Shown: piece after piece, positions 37,712 to 47,810 of the stretch
Numbering within the stretch: the first letter of the stretch is position 1
Layout: every line of letters begins with the position of its first letter
Origin: Magnetococcales bacterium
GTDB lineage: Bacteria; Pseudomonadota; Magnetococcia; Magnetococcales; Magnetaquicoccaceae
Length of the DNA: 64,000 nt
Assembly (NCBI GenBank): GCA_015231755.1
Contig: JADGAZ010000002.1
Coordinates: 62,001-126,000, forward strand
Direction of reading: 5' to 3'
Position numbers and translations under genes: made by a program
The notes under the pieces: model-generated
The model's input: only the letters and a program-made list of their open reading frames with translations
Databases searched by the model: none
What the model was told of the DNA's origin: nothing

Positions 37712-38992
37712 ATGCACACTCTTTATCACGCCCTTTTGACAGTCGTCATCGTTCTGACGCTGCCTGTCTGGGTTTGGCGCTATTACACCACCCCCAAATA
37801 CCGGGGAACCCTGCTGCCACGATTGGGAATACTCCCTCCAGGACCAAGCAATAATGATACCAGAAAACCCCGCATCTGGCTACACGCCGTTTCGGTTGGC
37901 GAGGTGATGGGAGCACGGGAACTGGCGGTGAATCTGCTCAAGAGTTTTCCCGGTCACGAACTGGTGATCTCCACCGTCACCCGCACCGGCCAACAGGTGG
38001 CCAAAGAGCGCATCCCGGAAGCCAGCGCCTATCACTATCTGCCCCTGGATCTGCCGGTGTGCATCCATCCGGTGGTCAACGCCATCCGGCCACGGCTGCT
38101 GGTGGTCATGGAGACCGAATTGTGGCCCGGACTCTTCCGGGTGCTGACCCAACGGGGTATTCCCATCTTTGTGGTCAATGGACGCATCTCCCCCCGTTCC
38201 TTTCGACGTTATCACGCCATCCGCCTTCTGACCCGGCGACTGCTGGCGGATGGCCGACTGTTTCTGATGCAATCCGCCCCGGACGCCCAGCGTCTGATCG
38301 CCATGGGAGCCGATCCTGAACGGGTGGTGGTCACCGGCAATCTCAAATACGATCAGGCCATGAAACCCCCGGATCCGGCGCTGCTGCACCAGTTGACCAC
38401 CCGGCTGCCGGTGCCGGAACAACCGGTCTGGATCGGCGCCAGCACCCATCCGGGGGAAGAGGAAATCCTGTTGGATCTGCATCAAAAACTGCTGAACCAT
38501 CCCCTGGCCCCCCGGCTGATCCTGGTGCCGCGCCATCCGGAGCGCTGCCCGGCCATCGAGGAACTGGCCCAGCAACGGGGATTGCGGCTGCAACGCTTTT
38601 CCGAGACCCGGGGAAACTGGGAGACACCGTTGTTGCTGGTGGATGAAATCGGCTGGCTGAACGGATTGTATCGCTGGGGACAACTGGTGTTCATCGGCGG
38701 CACGCTGGTGCCCAAAGGGGGACAGAACATGCTCGAAGCCGCCGCCTGGGGGGTGCCGGTGATCTTCGGACCCCATGTGTTCAATTTTCCGGAGATCTCC
38801 GAGCAAATGGAACGCGCCGGCGGCGCACTCCGCATCGCCACCCCCGCCGCACTGGAGACCCAGGTGATCGGCCTGTTGGAAAACCCGCAACGCCGTCAGC
38901 AGATGGGGGAGGCGGCCCGTTCGGTGCTGCCGGCCAACACCGGAGCCGTGCAACGCACCATCGCCGCCATTCGACGGGTCATGGATTCCTGA
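37712..38992 (+). CDS. waaA: 3-deoxy-D-manno-octulosonic-acid (Kdo) transferase
   Basis: 426 aa, standard for WaaA/KdtA. It adds Kdo to lipid IVA at the inner membrane. N-terminal membrane anchor (about 5-24), then the GT30 landmarks: RIWLHAVSVGEV (with the family's conserved catalytic Glu region), LELWPGLF-like METELWPGLFRVL, VVNGRISPRSF, and FIGGTLVPKGGQNMLEAAAWG. First gene of a waaA-lpxK pair, divergent from the pilus operon. Together with waaC, waaF and the lpxL-like gene, several of the core/lipid A steps are encoded in this window. Confidence 0.95.
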   Translation: MHTLYHALLTVVIVLTLPVWVWRYYTTPKYRGTLLPRLGILPPGPSNNDTRKPRIWLHAVSVGEVMGARELAVNLLKSFPGHELVISTVTRTGQQVAKERIPEASAYHYLPLDLPVCIHPVVNAIRPRLLVVMETELWPGLFRVLTQRGIPIFVVNGRISPRSFRRYHAIRLLTRRLLADGRLFLMQSAPDAQRLIAMGADPERVVVTGNLKYDQAMKPPDPALLHQLTTRLPVPEQPVWIGASTHPGEEEILLDLHQKLLNHPLAPRLILVPRHPERCPAIEELAQQRGLRLQRFSETRGNWETPLLLVDEIGWLNGLYRWGQLVFIGGTLVPKGGQNMLEAAAWGVPVIFGPHVFNFPEISEQMERAGGALRIATPAALETQVIGLLENPQRRQQMGEAARSVLPANTGAVQRTIAAIRRVMDS

Positions 38993-38997
38993 ACCCC

Positions 38998-40110
38998 ATG
39001 CAACGCCTGCTCCCCTGGCTCAGCGGCGAACAGCAACCCGACTCTCCGGCTGCCCGTCTGCTCCTGGCGGGACTGGGGGGAGCCGGCACCCTGCTGGGGG
39101 AATTCCAACGCCTCAAGGCCCGACTGCATCGGGAACGGCGTCTCGCTTCCCTGCGGGCTCCGTGTCCGGTGATCAGCGTGGGCAACCTCACGGTGGGGGG
39201 CACCGGCAAAACCCCCATGGTCTGCTGGCTCGCCCGTCACCTGATACCCACCGGTCGCCGCATCGCCGTGGTCAGCCGTGGCTATCGACAACACTCCCGG
39301 GATCCGGTGACCGTGGTCGCCGACCCGGAGGGCATTCGACTCGCGCCCCCCATGGCCGCCGACGAGGCGGTCTTGTTGGCCCACGCCCTACCCGGAGTCG
39401 CGATCCTCACCGGTGCCGACCGGCCCGCCCTGATCCGCCATGCGCTGGAACGGTTCGGCTGCGACCTGATCCTCATGGACGACGGCTTTCATCGGCTCGA
39501 TGTGCAACGGGATCTGGATCTGGTGCTGCTGGACGCCCGCCGTCCCTTCGGCAACGGTCGGGTGCTGCCCGGCGGTATTTTGCGGGAGTTCCCCTCGGCC
39601 CTGCACCGCTGCGACGGCATCATTCTCACCCGGGCCGACGATCCCGACGCCACCCAGGCCACCCTGGACACCCTGACACACCGTTTTCCCGACAAACCCC
39701 TGCTCACCGCCATCCATCGTCCCGCCGCCTGGATTCCCATCCACCCAGACGGCTCCCCCCTGCCCCTCCACGGCCTGACCGGTCCGGTGCTGGCCTTTTG
39801 CGGCATCGCCGCCCCGGAAGGATTCCGCCGCGCCCTGTCGGCACTGCCCCTCCAGGTGACGGCTTTCCACCCCTTTCCGGATCATCACCCCTTCTCCCCC
39901 GACACCCTGCGCCACCTGATCGCCCAGGCCCGGGCCTCCGGCGCCCAGGCCCTGGTCTGCACGGAAAAAGATGCCGTCAAGCTGACCCACGCCCCCTTCC
40001 CCCTGCCCCTGTTGGCCTTGCGGGTGGATATGGAACTGCAACACAACCGCTCCTGGCTGGAACAACGCCTAAATTCTCTGAATACCCTCCAATCTTTCAC
40101 AAAATATTAA
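38998..40110 (+). CDS. lpxK: Tetraacyldisaccharide 4'-kinase
   Basis: 370 aa. Phosphorylates the 4' position of the lipid A precursor disaccharide using ATP. The P-loop is VGNLTVGGTGKTPM (about residues 60-73), with the DDGFHRLDVQRDLDLVLLD block and the C-terminal CTEKDAVKL block of the family. It lies five nt after waaA without a clear ribosome site, so translational coupling is likely. This pairing of Kdo transferase and LpxK is common in Proteobacteria. Confidence 0.94.
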   Translation: MQRLLPWLSGEQQPDSPAARLLLAGLGGAGTLLGEFQRLKARLHRERRLASLRAPCPVISVGNLTVGGTGKTPMVCWLARHLIPTGRRIAVVSRGYRQHSRDPVTVVADPEGIRLAPPMAADEAVLLAHALPGVAILTGADRPALIRHALERFGCDLILMDDGFHRLDVQRDLDLVLLDARRPFGNGRVLPGGILREFPSALHRCDGIILTRADDPDATQATLDTLTHRFPDKPLLTAIHRPAAWIPIHPDGSPLPLHGLTGPVLAFCGIAAPEGFRRALSALPLQVTAFHPFPDHHPFSPDTLRHLIAQARASGAQALVCTEKDAVKLTHAPFPLPLLALRVDMELQHNRSWLEQRLNSLNTLQSFTKY

Positions 40111-40236
40111 ACCAGACCATCCTTTGCTCTTGCAATAGCAGCAAAACGATGCGATTTTTTCAAAAAATACCGACTTGACGGTTTATCCTGTCGTGTCATG
40201 CATCGATTTCAGCCACCTCTCCCAAAGGAGTCAATC

Positions 40237-41139
40237 ATGCCCTTCCTGCCTCTACTCCGTTGGATTTTGCCAACACTCTGCCTGTCATGGATTTTTGCTG
40301 GCCACATCCAGCCTGCCCACGCCGATCTGAAAGAGATTCTGGCCCGTGGCGAACTGCGTCATCTGGGCATCAAATACGCCAACTTCGTCACCGGTGCCGG
40401 AGATGGCATGGATGTGGAGATCATCCAGGGATTTGCCAAGAGTCTCGGGGTGCGCCACACCCTGGTATTCACCGATTTCGACACGGTTCTCAAAGACCTG
40501 CTCGGCAAACAGGTCACCCGCAAAGGGGATGAGGTGATCCTCGAAGGCAACTATCCCGTCAAAGGGGATCTGATTGCCACCGGATACACCATACTGCCCT
40601 GGCGGCAAAAGGTGGTGGATTTTTCCGCGCCCATTTTTCCCACCCAGGTCTGGCTCATCGCCCGTTCCGACTCCAGCCTGCATCCCATCAAGGGCAGCCG
40701 CGACCTGAGCCAGGATATCCAGGAAACCAAGGCGTTGATCTCCGGAAAAAGTCTGCTGGTCATGGAAAAGACCTGCCTGGATCCGGGGCTTTACGGCCTC
40801 AAGGACAAAGGACTGGATCTGCGCAAATATACCAAGAACACCAACCTCAACGAGATGGTCCCGGCCCTGCTCAACCAGGATGCGGAATTGTCCCTGCTGG
40901 ACGTGGCGGACGCCCTCATCGACTTGCAAAAATGGACCGGCAAGATCAAGGTGATCGGACCGGTATCCGACATGCAGGAAATGGCCGCCGCCTTTCCCAA
41001 GGACGCTCCGGAGCTGCGCCAAGCTTTTGACCAATATCTCGCCCGGATCCGCAAGGATGGCTCCTACGATGCCATCGTGAAAAAATACTATCCCGGGATC
41101 AAAAGTTACTTCCCGGCCTTTTTCGCGCCCAAAAGCTGA
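40237..41139 (+). CDS. Periplasmic family 3 solute-binding protein (sensor partner)
   Basis: 300 aa from the ATG at 40237, chosen because AAGGAG precedes it; the frame is open to 40198. Signal peptide ends about AHA (residue 29). The mature protein has the bilobed SBP_bac_3 layout: [59 protein letters not shown] and a C-terminal [17 protein letters not shown]. No permease or ATPase gene lies nearby; the next gene, 20 nt on, is a hybrid histidine kinase, so the protein may deliver a ligand signal rather than support transport. The ligand (amino-acid-like by family) is unknown. Confidence 0.85.
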   Translation: MPFLPLLRWILPTLCLSWIFAGHIQPAHADLKEILARGELRHLGIKYANFVTGAGDGMDVEIIQGFAKSLGVRHTLVFTDFDTVLKDLLGKQVTRKGDEVILEGNYPVKGDLIATGYTILPWRQKVVDFSAPIFPTQVWLIARSDSSLHPIKGSRDLSQDIQETKALISGKSLLVMEKTCLDPGLYGLKDKGLDLRKYTKNTNLNEMVPALLNQDAELSLLDVADALIDLQKWTGKIKVIGPVSDMQEMAAAFPKDAPELRQAFDQYLARIRKDGSYDAIVKKYYPGIKSYFPAFFAPKS

Positions 41140-41159
41140 TGCCCCCACGGAGAACCGGC

Positions 41160-44100
41160 ATGAAACATCCCATGCTCTCTCTGCCGGTTCTCCTGGTTGC
41201 GATGTTTTTTCTCTACTCGTCCGGCCTGCTGTGGCACGGCTACAAAAGTCAGGAACAGTTGCGGTTGGCCGCGGAAAGTCGCCTGCTGCTGGAAACCATT
41301 CGGCATACCGTCGCGCTTTCCAACCATCTGGGGGCACACCTGGAGCAGATCGCCGATCTGACCCATGGTCGGGAAATCGAAACCTACCTGACCAACCAGG
41401 ATCTTGGCATGTCACCGATGTACGGTCTGAACGCCAATCTGGAAACCATTCGCGACCGTTTCATGCAAACCCTCCTTGCCGGCACGAACGCCTCGACCCC
41501 TCCGCCCTACCTGCGTTTGACCCTGCTGGATCCGGAAGGAACAGCGTTGGTGGATACCCACGACGCCAATGATCCCTGGAACACCACCACCCCCCATCCG
41601 AACCAAACACCGGCCATCGAAATCGATCTGCTCCGACGCCAGATCATTCTGAAAGCCCCGGTACTGTTCAAGAACGCCCTGAGGGGACATGTTCTGGCCC
41701 AAGGGGATTTCAACGACCTGATGCACCCTCTCCAGACGGTCCAACAACAGGAAGGACGCCTGGAATTTCTGCTGCAGAACGATGGTCAAACTTTTTTCGT
41801 TCACAATCACCCCCTGTCCCCCGCCACGCTCCAGACCATTCAGCAAACGACCGCCGGAAGTCTATTCGAGCTGACTCTGCCCAAAACCGATGCGGATGAG
41901 GCAATCAACGTCTTGGCCATCAAGCACACGGTTGCCGGCACCGGGCTGTTCTGGCTGACCATCGCCGACGAACAGAAGCTCTACGGCCATATCACCTCCC
42001 GCAAATTCCTGGTGGCGTCGAGTGCCGTGCCCCCACTCCTGTTGATCAGCGTTCTGATCTTCGCCCACCTGCGACGACGGGCCGAAATCCTCACCCGTCG
42101 TGTCGAAGAGACGGACCGGCAACGTTCCCATCTGCAAAACATCAATCAGGAATTGGAAAACGAAATCCAGAAACGCATGGCCGTGGAGGCCTCCTTGCGA
42201 GAAAAAAGTCAGACCCTGGAAAAACTCACCGGCGAGTTGCAGATCAGCAAAAAATTGGCCGAAGACTCCAATCAGGCCAAAAGCGAATTTCTGGCCAACA
42301 TGAGCCATGAAATCCGCACCCCCATGAATGCCATCATCGGCATGACCCATTTATGTCTGCGCACGGAACTGATCCCCCGACAACGGGACTATCTGGAAAA
42401 AATCAACACGGCGGCCCATTCGCTGCTGCGCATTCTCAACGATATTCTCGACTTTTCCAAAATCGAAGCCGGTCGACTGGAAATGGAAGCCATTCCCTTC
42501 CGACTCGATCAGGTGATCGATCATCTCAGTACCCTCATGATTTTCAAGGCCCAGGAAAAAGGACTGGAATTCCTGCATCTGGTGGATCACCGCATTCCCG
42601 GCAATTTGATCGGGGATCCTTTGCGTCTGGAACAGGTGCTGGTCAATCTGGCGGGCAATGCCATCAAATTCACCACCAGCGGAGAGGTGATCGTCAAGGC
42701 CAGCCTGGAAAACCAGACCCCCTCCGAGGTCAAACTGCGTTTCACGGTACAGGATTCCGGCATCGGACTGACCCAGGCTCAAATCGACAAGCTTTTTCAG
42801 CCTTTTTCCCAGGCGGACTCCTCCACCACCCGACGGTTCGGCGGAACCGGTCTGGGTCTATCCATCAGTCGTCGACTCGTGGAGATGATGCAAGGTAGCA
42901 TCTCCGTGACGGGTCAACCGGGCAAAGGGAGTCAATTTTCGTTTACCGCCGTGTTCAAGATGGGAGAACCCGCCGCCGAAAAAATGGTGATGCTACCCAT
43001 GGATGCTCTGGCCATGGGCAGACGCGCCCTGGTTGTGGATGACAATCCCATGGCCCGGGAAATCATCGAACAAACCTTGATGGACTTTTCCCTGGAGGTC
43101 ACCTGCGTCTCTTCCGGAGAGCGGGCCTTGCAGATTCTGGAACAGGCCATCCGCACCGAACACCCCTTCGGACTGGTGATCCTGGATTGGAAGATGCCGG
43201 GCATGGATGGTCTGGAGTGTGCCCGCCGGGTCCGCGCCACCATGCCGGCGTCGGTCCAACCCAAAATCATCCTGCTGACCGCCTATGACAAGGCCCAGGT
43301 CCGGGAAGAGGCGTTGAGCAGCCATCTGGATGGCTATCTGACCAAACCCTTCAGCCATTCCCAACTGTTCGACGCCATCATGGTCTCCTTTGGCCACCAC
43401 AACGGGATGACACACCATCCGGAAACACCCCTGGTGGATGGATTCTCTCCCCTGCTGGCCGGTCTGCGGGGCATGCACCTGCTGTTGGTCGAAGACAACG
43501 CCATCAATCAGCAAGTCGCCCAGGAACTACTGGTCGCAGCGGGCTTTGCAGTCACCATCGCCAACCATGGACAAGAGGCCATCGACCGGATGCGGGAACA
43601 ATCGTTCCAGGCCATTCTGATGGACATCCAAATGCCTGTGCTGGATGGTTACGACGCCACCACACAGATCCGAGCCATGGATGCGGGCAAAACGCTCCCC
43701 ATCATCGCCATGACCGCCAATGCCATGTCTGGAGAACGGGAACGCTGTCTGGAAGTGGGCATGAACGACCACATCTCCAAACCCATCGATGTGGATCGTC
43801 TGATGTCCACGTTGATCCGCCATCTCAGCCCCAATGGTCCAGTGGTGTTGGAAAAAGAGGTCGCCGTACAGCCGGACAAGCCGATTTCCCCCCTGGTCTT
43901 GAACCTGACCGGATTCGATCTGCCCCGTGCCATGGCGCGACTGGGGGGCAATCAGAAGCTCTATCTGCAACTGCTGGATAAATTTGTGCGTCAGGAAAAG
44001 GACGCGGGGGAACGCATCGAACAGGCCTTGGAACACAACGAGATCCAGGAAGCCAGACGCACGGCCCACACCCTGAAAGGATTGGCGGGCAATCTGGGAT

Positions 44101-44579
44101 GTGGGGCACTGCGGGATGCCAGCACCAACCTGGAACGGGAATTGATGCAAGACATTCCGCAAGGCTTGGGAGAACCGATGGAGACCTTCAAACAGATCCT
44201 GGACCAGACCATCGCGACCATCGAAACCGCCCTGTCCACCCTGCCCACCCACCTGCGTCAGCCCCGCATCCACAAGACGCCCCCCAAAGACAAGGGGCAA
44301 CTGCTGGAGTGTCTGAAACGTCTGGAACCGTTGGTGCTGGAACGCAAACCCCGTCCCTGCATGGCGGTACTGGAGGAGATGCGTGGTCTCCAGTGGCCCG
44401 AACCGCTCCAGGAATCCTTGGAGCAATTGACCCAATGGATCCAGAAATACCGCCTGAAAGAGGCTCTGCCTCTGGTGCGTGAACTGATGACCGGGTTGCA
44501 ACCCCAGGAGGATGAGGGTGACGAGCGTCTTCCCTGCCTTGCCCCTCAAGAGTTGGAGCCGGATACCATCCAAGGGTAA
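41160..44579 (+). CDS. Hybrid sensor histidine kinase (HisKA-HATPase-REC-REC-Hpt)
   Basis: 1139 aa from the ATG at 41160, with GGAGAACC ahead; an earlier ATG at 41139 overlaps the preceding stop. TM1 about 6-25, periplasmic sensor domain, TM2 about 285-305, coiled coil, HisKA with [14 protein letters not shown] (His383), HATPase with GTGLGLSIS, receiver 1 (VVDDNPM; Asp676 in [10 protein letters not shown]), receiver 2 ([10 protein letters not shown]; Asp822 in [10 protein letters not shown]) and Hpt ([11 protein letters not shown], His970). It can run a full internal phosphorelay and hand phosphate to an unlinked regulator; no DNA-binding partner is adjacent. About 100 further helical residues follow the Hpt domain. 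Confidence 0.93.
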   Translation: MKHPMLSLPVLLVAMFFLYSSGLLWHGYKSQEQLRLAAESRLLLETIRHTVALSNHLGAHLEQIADLTHGREIETYLTNQDLGMSPMYGLNANLETIRDRFMQTLLAGTNASTPPPYLRLTLLDPEGTALVDTHDANDPWNTTTPHPNQTPAIEIDLLRRQIILKAPVLFKNALRGHVLAQGDFNDLMHPLQTVQQQEGRLEFLLQNDGQTFFVHNHPLSPATLQTIQQTTAGSLFELTLPKTDADEAINVLAIKHTVAGTGLFWLTIADEQKLYGHITSRKFLVASSAVPPLLLISVLIFAHLRRRAEILTRRVEETDRQRSHLQNINQELENEIQKRMAVEASLREKSQTLEKLTGELQISKKLAEDSNQAKSEFLANMSHEIRTPMNAIIGMTHLCLRTELIPRQRDYLEKINTAAHSLLRILNDILDFSKIEAGRLEMEAIPFRLDQVIDHLSTLMIFKAQEKGLEFLHLVDHRIPGNLIGDPLRLEQVLVNLAGNAIKFTTSGEVIVKASLENQTPSEVKLRFTVQDSGIGLTQAQIDKLFQPFSQADSSTTRRFGGTGLGLSISRRLVEMMQGSISVTGQPGKGSQFSFTAVFKMGEPAAEKMVMLPMDALAMGRRALVVDDNPMAREIIEQTLMDFSLEVTCVSSGERALQILEQAIRTEHPFGLVILDWKMPGMDGLECARRVRATMPASVQPKIILLTAYDKAQVREEALSSHLDGYLTKPFSHSQLFDAIMVSFGHHNGMTHHPETPLVDGFSPLLAGLRGMHLLLVEDNAINQQVAQELLVAAGFAVTIANHGQEAIDRMREQSFQAILMDIQMPVLDGYDATTQIRAMDAGKTLPIIAMTANAMSGERERCLEVGMNDHISKPIDVDRLMSTLIRHLSPNGPVVLEKEVAVQPDKPISPLVLNLTGFDLPRAMARLGGNQKLYLQLLDKFVRQEKDAGERIEQALEHNEIQEARRTAHTLKGLAGNLGCGALRDASTNLERELMQDIPQGLGEPMETFKQILDQTIATIETALSTLPTHLRQPRIHKTPPKDKGQLLECLKRLEPLVLERKPRPCMAVLEEMRGLQWPEPLQESLEQLTQWIQKYRLKEALPLVRELMTGLQPQEDEGDERLPCLAPQELEPDTIQG

Positions 44580-44722
44580 GTGCCCCATCCGGAGCGTGGC
44601 GGTCCAGCAGGGAGCGTCGGAATTTCCGGGTTGCACCGCGGGACGCCCCCGACCGCCCCACCCGAAACGCACCGTCACGGGGCAGACCCCGACCGGGACG
44701 CGGCCCCGCTCCCACTGGTCGT

Positions 44723-44890
44723 CTACTCCAGATTGCGCGCCTCGTCCACCAGCATCACCGGAATCCCCTCCCGGATCGGAAAGGCCAGACGATCGGCCTT
44801 GCAGATCAACTCCGCCGCCTTGGCGTCATACTCCAGACTCCCCTTGCACTGGGGACAGACCAGAATCTCCAACAATGCCCTGTCGATCAT
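44723..44890 (-). CDS. Trm112/YcaR-family small zinc-ribbon-like protein
   Basis: 55 aa, too short for routine ORF calling. The minus-strand reading is [20 protein letters not shown] ... [25 protein letters not shown], the complete Trm112/UPF0434 family pattern ([14 protein letters not shown] ... LxCxxxxLAFPIRdGIPVML). Cys12, Cys15 and Cys30 are present, as in short bacterial members. Bacterial homologues may activate methyltransferases, by analogy with eukaryotic Trm112. It starts 23 nt after the recO stop on the same strand, so it is the tail of the lepA-recO string. Confidence 0.92.
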   Translation of the reverse strand: MIDRALLEILVCPQCKGSLEYDAKAAELICKADRLAFPIREGIPVMLVDEARNLE

Positions 44891-44913
44891 ACGTCTTCAC
44901 TCCTTTTGCCGCG

Positions 44914-45666
44914 TCAACACTCCGCCAGATCCATCAGATGTCGAAAAGGTTCCTCGGCGGCCCAGGAACGGGGATCGATCCGGGTCAGACCCGCCATGCC
45001 CAGCCGATACAAAAGCGTCAATTCCTGTCGGGACAATCCCGCCAAAGCGGGAGGCCAAGCCCGATCGTTCATGGCCCGAAACACAGCCGGACTCACCTCC
45101 GGCAGCCGATGGGAATGGGGGGATCCACAAGGCCCGCACACCGCCCCACCCCGACGCACGGAAAAAAACCGCAGATCCTCCCGGCGACCACAGCCGACAC
45201 AATCGCCGGCCCGCCAACCGTGACCGAACAGGCCAAGCAGACGCCCCAGGGAGCCGGCCACCACCGCCAACGGATCCACCCCTGCCTCCAGGGCATCCAG
45301 GGCGCTGTTGAGACCATCAAACACCGCCCCGTCGCCGGAATCACCCGGCATGCCGAAACGATGGACCACTTCGATGAGCAGTTGCGCCGCCGCCGCAGCA
45401 GCAGCCATGAAGGGCAGATGATGACGGGCCTGAAGGATCTCCACCCGACTGACGCTCCCCATGGCCTCCGGCCCCCGGGCGCGCAACTCCACTTCCAGCA
45501 GATGAAACCCGGAAAACGCCCCCCGCGCCCCATCCCGTCCTCCCCGCCGCGCCCCCCGTGCCATGGCCGGCATCACGCCATATCCCGGCATCAGCAGGGT
45601 CACGATCCAGGAACTGTCGCGAAACGGCAACCGCCGCAATGCCAACGCCTTATCCGCGATCCTCAT
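44914..45666 (-). CDS. recO: DNA repair protein RecO
   Basis: About 250 aa from the ATG at 45666, which starts the OB-fold directly (MRIADKALALRRLPFRDSSWIVTLL); an upstream ATG at 45678 adds four residues. The segment YGVMPAMARGARRGG is the family 'GK..ArGARR' site, and four cysteines (CVGCGRRE...CGPC) form the zinc site found in many RecO proteins. RecO loads RecA with RecR in recombinational repair. The start lies within the end of era; gene order rnc-era-recO is widely conserved. Confidence 0.88.
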   Translation of the reverse strand: MRIADKALALRRLPFRDSSWIVTLLMPGYGVMPAMARGARRGGRDGARGAFSGFHLLEVELRARGPEAMGSVSRVEILQARHHLPFMAAAAAAAQLLIEVVHRFGMPGDSGDGAVFDGLNSALDALEAGVDPLAVVAGSLGRLLGLFGHGWRAGDCVGCGRREDLRFFSVRRGGAVCGPCGSPHSHRLPEVSPAVFRAMNDRAWPPALAGLSRQELTLLYRLGMAGLTRIDPRSWAAEEPFRHLMDLAEC

Positions 45667-46564
45667 CCGGATCCACATACCCCAGGTCCGCCAGCACGCG
45701 GGGATCCCCGCTCCACTCTTTTTCCACCCGTACTTGCAACTGCATGTAGATGGGACCGCCGAACATGGCTTCCAGCTCCTTGCGGGCCAAAGCGCCCACC
45801 CGCTTGAGTCCCTCTCCCCGGTGACCGATAACGATCCCCTTCTGGGACTCCCGGGTCACGATGATCAACGCCTCCAGATCCCGCACCTCGGAAGGAGCGG
45901 ATCGTTGTTCCCAGGTCACCACCCGCACCGCCAGAGCATAGGGGAGTTCCTGACGCAACTGCATGAACAGCTTTTCCCGGATCACCTCGGCGATGATGAA
46001 CGCCTCCGACTGATCGGTCCATTGACCGGCGGGGAAATACCGGGGGCCTGCCGGCAAGAAATCCGGCAACAGCTTCAGCAGACGCTCCACATTGCGACCC
46101 GTCATGGCGGAAATCGGCACCACCTCGGCAATGCGCTCCTCGGCCAAAGCCGTGACCGCGGCCAGACGCTCCATGAGCTGTCCGGTAAGCACCCGATCCA
46201 CCTTGTTGAAGACCAGAATCACCTTGGCCGCACCCAACCGGTTGAGAATCTCCCGATCTTCGCTGGTCAGACCCGTGGTGGCCTCGACAAAATACAAGAT
46301 CACATCCGCTTCGCTACAGGCGTCATAGGCGGCCCGCACCATCACCTGATTGAGCAACAGGCGCCCCGGTTCGTGGATGCCCGGCGTATCCAAAAAAATC
46401 AACTGCGCCCCGTCCCGCTCGCACACCCCCAGCACCCGACTGCGGGTGGTCTGGGCCTTGGGCGTGACAATGGCCGCCTTGCGACCCAATACCCGGTTCA
46501 AGAAGGTGGATTTTCCCGTATTCGGGCGACCGGCGATGGCAATGTAGCCGGAACGAAAGGGCAT
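45650..46564 (-). CDS. era: GTPase Era
   Basis: 304 aa from the ATG at 46564 (AAGAAGAG upstream), matching the normal Era length; the open frame runs to 46762 but that part overlaps rnc. G1 AIAGRPNTGKST, G3 FLDTPGIHEP, G4 VFNKVD, then the C-terminal KH domain with YALAVRVVTWEQR and RESQKGIVIGHRGEGLKRVG. Era binds 16S rRNA and assists 30S subunit maturation. It overlaps recO downstream and follows rnc by 71 nt. Confidence 0.95.
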   Translation of the reverse strand: MPFRSGYIAIAGRPNTGKSTFLNRVLGRKAAIVTPKAQTTRSRVLGVCERDGAQLIFLDTPGIHEPGRLLLNQVMVRAAYDACSEADVILYFVEATTGLTSEDREILNRLGAAKVILVFNKVDRVLTGQLMERLAAVTALAEERIAEVVPISAMTGRNVERLLKLLPDFLPAGPRYFPAGQWTDQSEAFIIAEVIREKLFMQLRQELPYALAVRVVTWEQRSAPSEVRDLEALIIVTRESQKGIVIGHRGEGLKRVGALARKELEAMFGGPIYMQLQVRVEKEWSGDPRVLADLGYVDPDEDRG

Positions 46565-46635
46565 CGGCTCTTCTTGTGCCGGCAGACCCTGCGACAACGC
46601 CCCGTTCACACCACCCGTGGATGACTCACGCACAC

Positions 46636-47400
46636 TCAATCCAGACACTCCTTCCCGACAGCTTGATCCATGATTTCCATGACCGCACGTGCGGCCTCCT
46701 GCTCGGCGCGACGTTTGCTTGGTCCCTCGCCCCGTCCGCGAATCCGCTCCTCCACCCGACAATCCACCCGAAACAGCCGCTCATGGGGGGCGCCGGAGAG
46801 TTCCACCAGTTCATAGCGGGGCAAGGGTCGCCCGGTGGCCTGCAACCGCTCCTGCAACGCGGTCTTGAAATCCTTGCACTCCCCCCCCGGAGAAAAACGG
46901 TCCATGCGGGGGCCAAACAGCCGTTTGGCCACCCGTTCCACCGCCGGCCATCCCCCATCCAGAAAAACCGCCCCTAAAATCGCCTCGATGCAGTTGCCCA
47001 GAATCGAAGGTTTCTCCCGACCACCACTCAAAGCCTCCCCCCGGCCAAGCCGCAGACGGGCACCCAGACCCAGCTCCTGCCCCATGGCCCCCAACGCCCC
47101 GGTATTGACCAGCGACGCCCGCCAATGGGAAAGCTCACCTTCCGGAGAGTCCGGAAAGCGGTGATACAACAACTCCGAGACCGCCAGATCCAGCACCGCG
47201 TCCCCGAGAAATTCCAACCGTTCGTTGTGGCCCGGCAGTTCCTCGTCGTCACCCGCCACCCGGGAGCCCTCCGGCTCGTCCTGGGCCACGGAACGATGGG
47301 TCAGGGCCAGACGCAACAACGACAAATCCGCGAAGGTATGATCGAACCTGTCATCAAACCAGGCATGCAGCGCGTCGGCGCTCAGGAAGGTGCCGCTCAT
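46636..47400 (-). CDS. rnc: Ribonuclease III
   Basis: 254 aa. The catalytic signature HNERLEFLGDAVLDLAVSE is present, then the second metal-binding segment ILGNCIEAILGAVFLDGG and a C-terminal double-stranded RNA-binding domain (DFKTALQERLQATGRPLPRYEL... GRGEGPSKRRAEQEAARAVM). Cleaves double-stranded RNA in rRNA and mRNA processing. It lies 4 nt after the DUF4845 gene, with no good Shine-Dalgarno, suggesting translational coupling. Confidence 0.95.
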   Translation of the reverse strand: MSGTFLSADALHAWFDDRFDHTFADLSLLRLALTHRSVAQDEPEGSRVAGDDEELPGHNERLEFLGDAVLDLAVSELLYHRFPDSPEGELSHWRASLVNTGALGAMGQELGLGARLRLGRGEALSGGREKPSILGNCIEAILGAVFLDGGWPAVERVAKRLFGPRMDRFSPGGECKDFKTALQERLQATGRPLPRYELVELSGAPHERLFRVDCRVEERIRGRGEGPSKRRAEQEAARAVMEIMDQAVGKECLD

Positions 47401-47404
47401 CCAG

Positions 47405-47797
47405 TCAGGAATCCGACTGATAGGTCAGGGTCCACTCCTCGTGTCCCGGCACCGCGAGTTCCGTATCCCCCAACGGCAGCGTCAAAGGAATGCTCATTTC
47501 CACCAACACCCGATAGCCCCGGGGAGTCCGGGACAAGGTGAAGGCCTCGGCGGGCAGACGGGAACGGTTGATTTCATAGTCGATGCGGCGTTTGACCTCT
47601 TCCACCGGCAGTTTGGCGTACTCCTTGACCACCCGGTTGGCCAGATCCCGCAACAAATAATAGTCGTAAACCGATGTGCCGATCCGGGAGACCAGGGTCA
47701 TGGCCATGCCGACCAACCCGATGATCACCATCAACTTGAGCATAAAGCCCCCGGAATCGGGACGTTTGCCCTGTTGTCCCTGTTGACATGATTTCAT
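47405..47797 (-). CDS. DUF4845-type small membrane protein
   Basis: 130 aa. One membrane span (about 19-38, FMLKLMVIIGLVGMAMTLV) and a periplasmic domain with YDYYLLRDLANRVVKEYAKLPVEEVKRRIDYEI and YRVLVEMSIPLTLPLGDTELAV. A small protein of this layout between lepB and rnc is characteristic of the DUF4845 family in many Proteobacteria, and the 'Y.V.v....pL' pattern fits. Function unknown. GGGGTGAG lies upstream of the ATG. Confidence 0.7.
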   Translation of the reverse strand: MKSCQQGQQGKRPDSGGFMLKLMVIIGLVGMAMTLVSRIGTSVYDYYLLRDLANRVVKEYAKLPVEEVKRRIDYEINRSRLPAEAFTLSRTPRGYRVLVEMSIPLTLPLGDTELAVPGHEEWTLTYQSDS

Positions 47798-47810
47798 GCG
47801 CTCACCCCAT

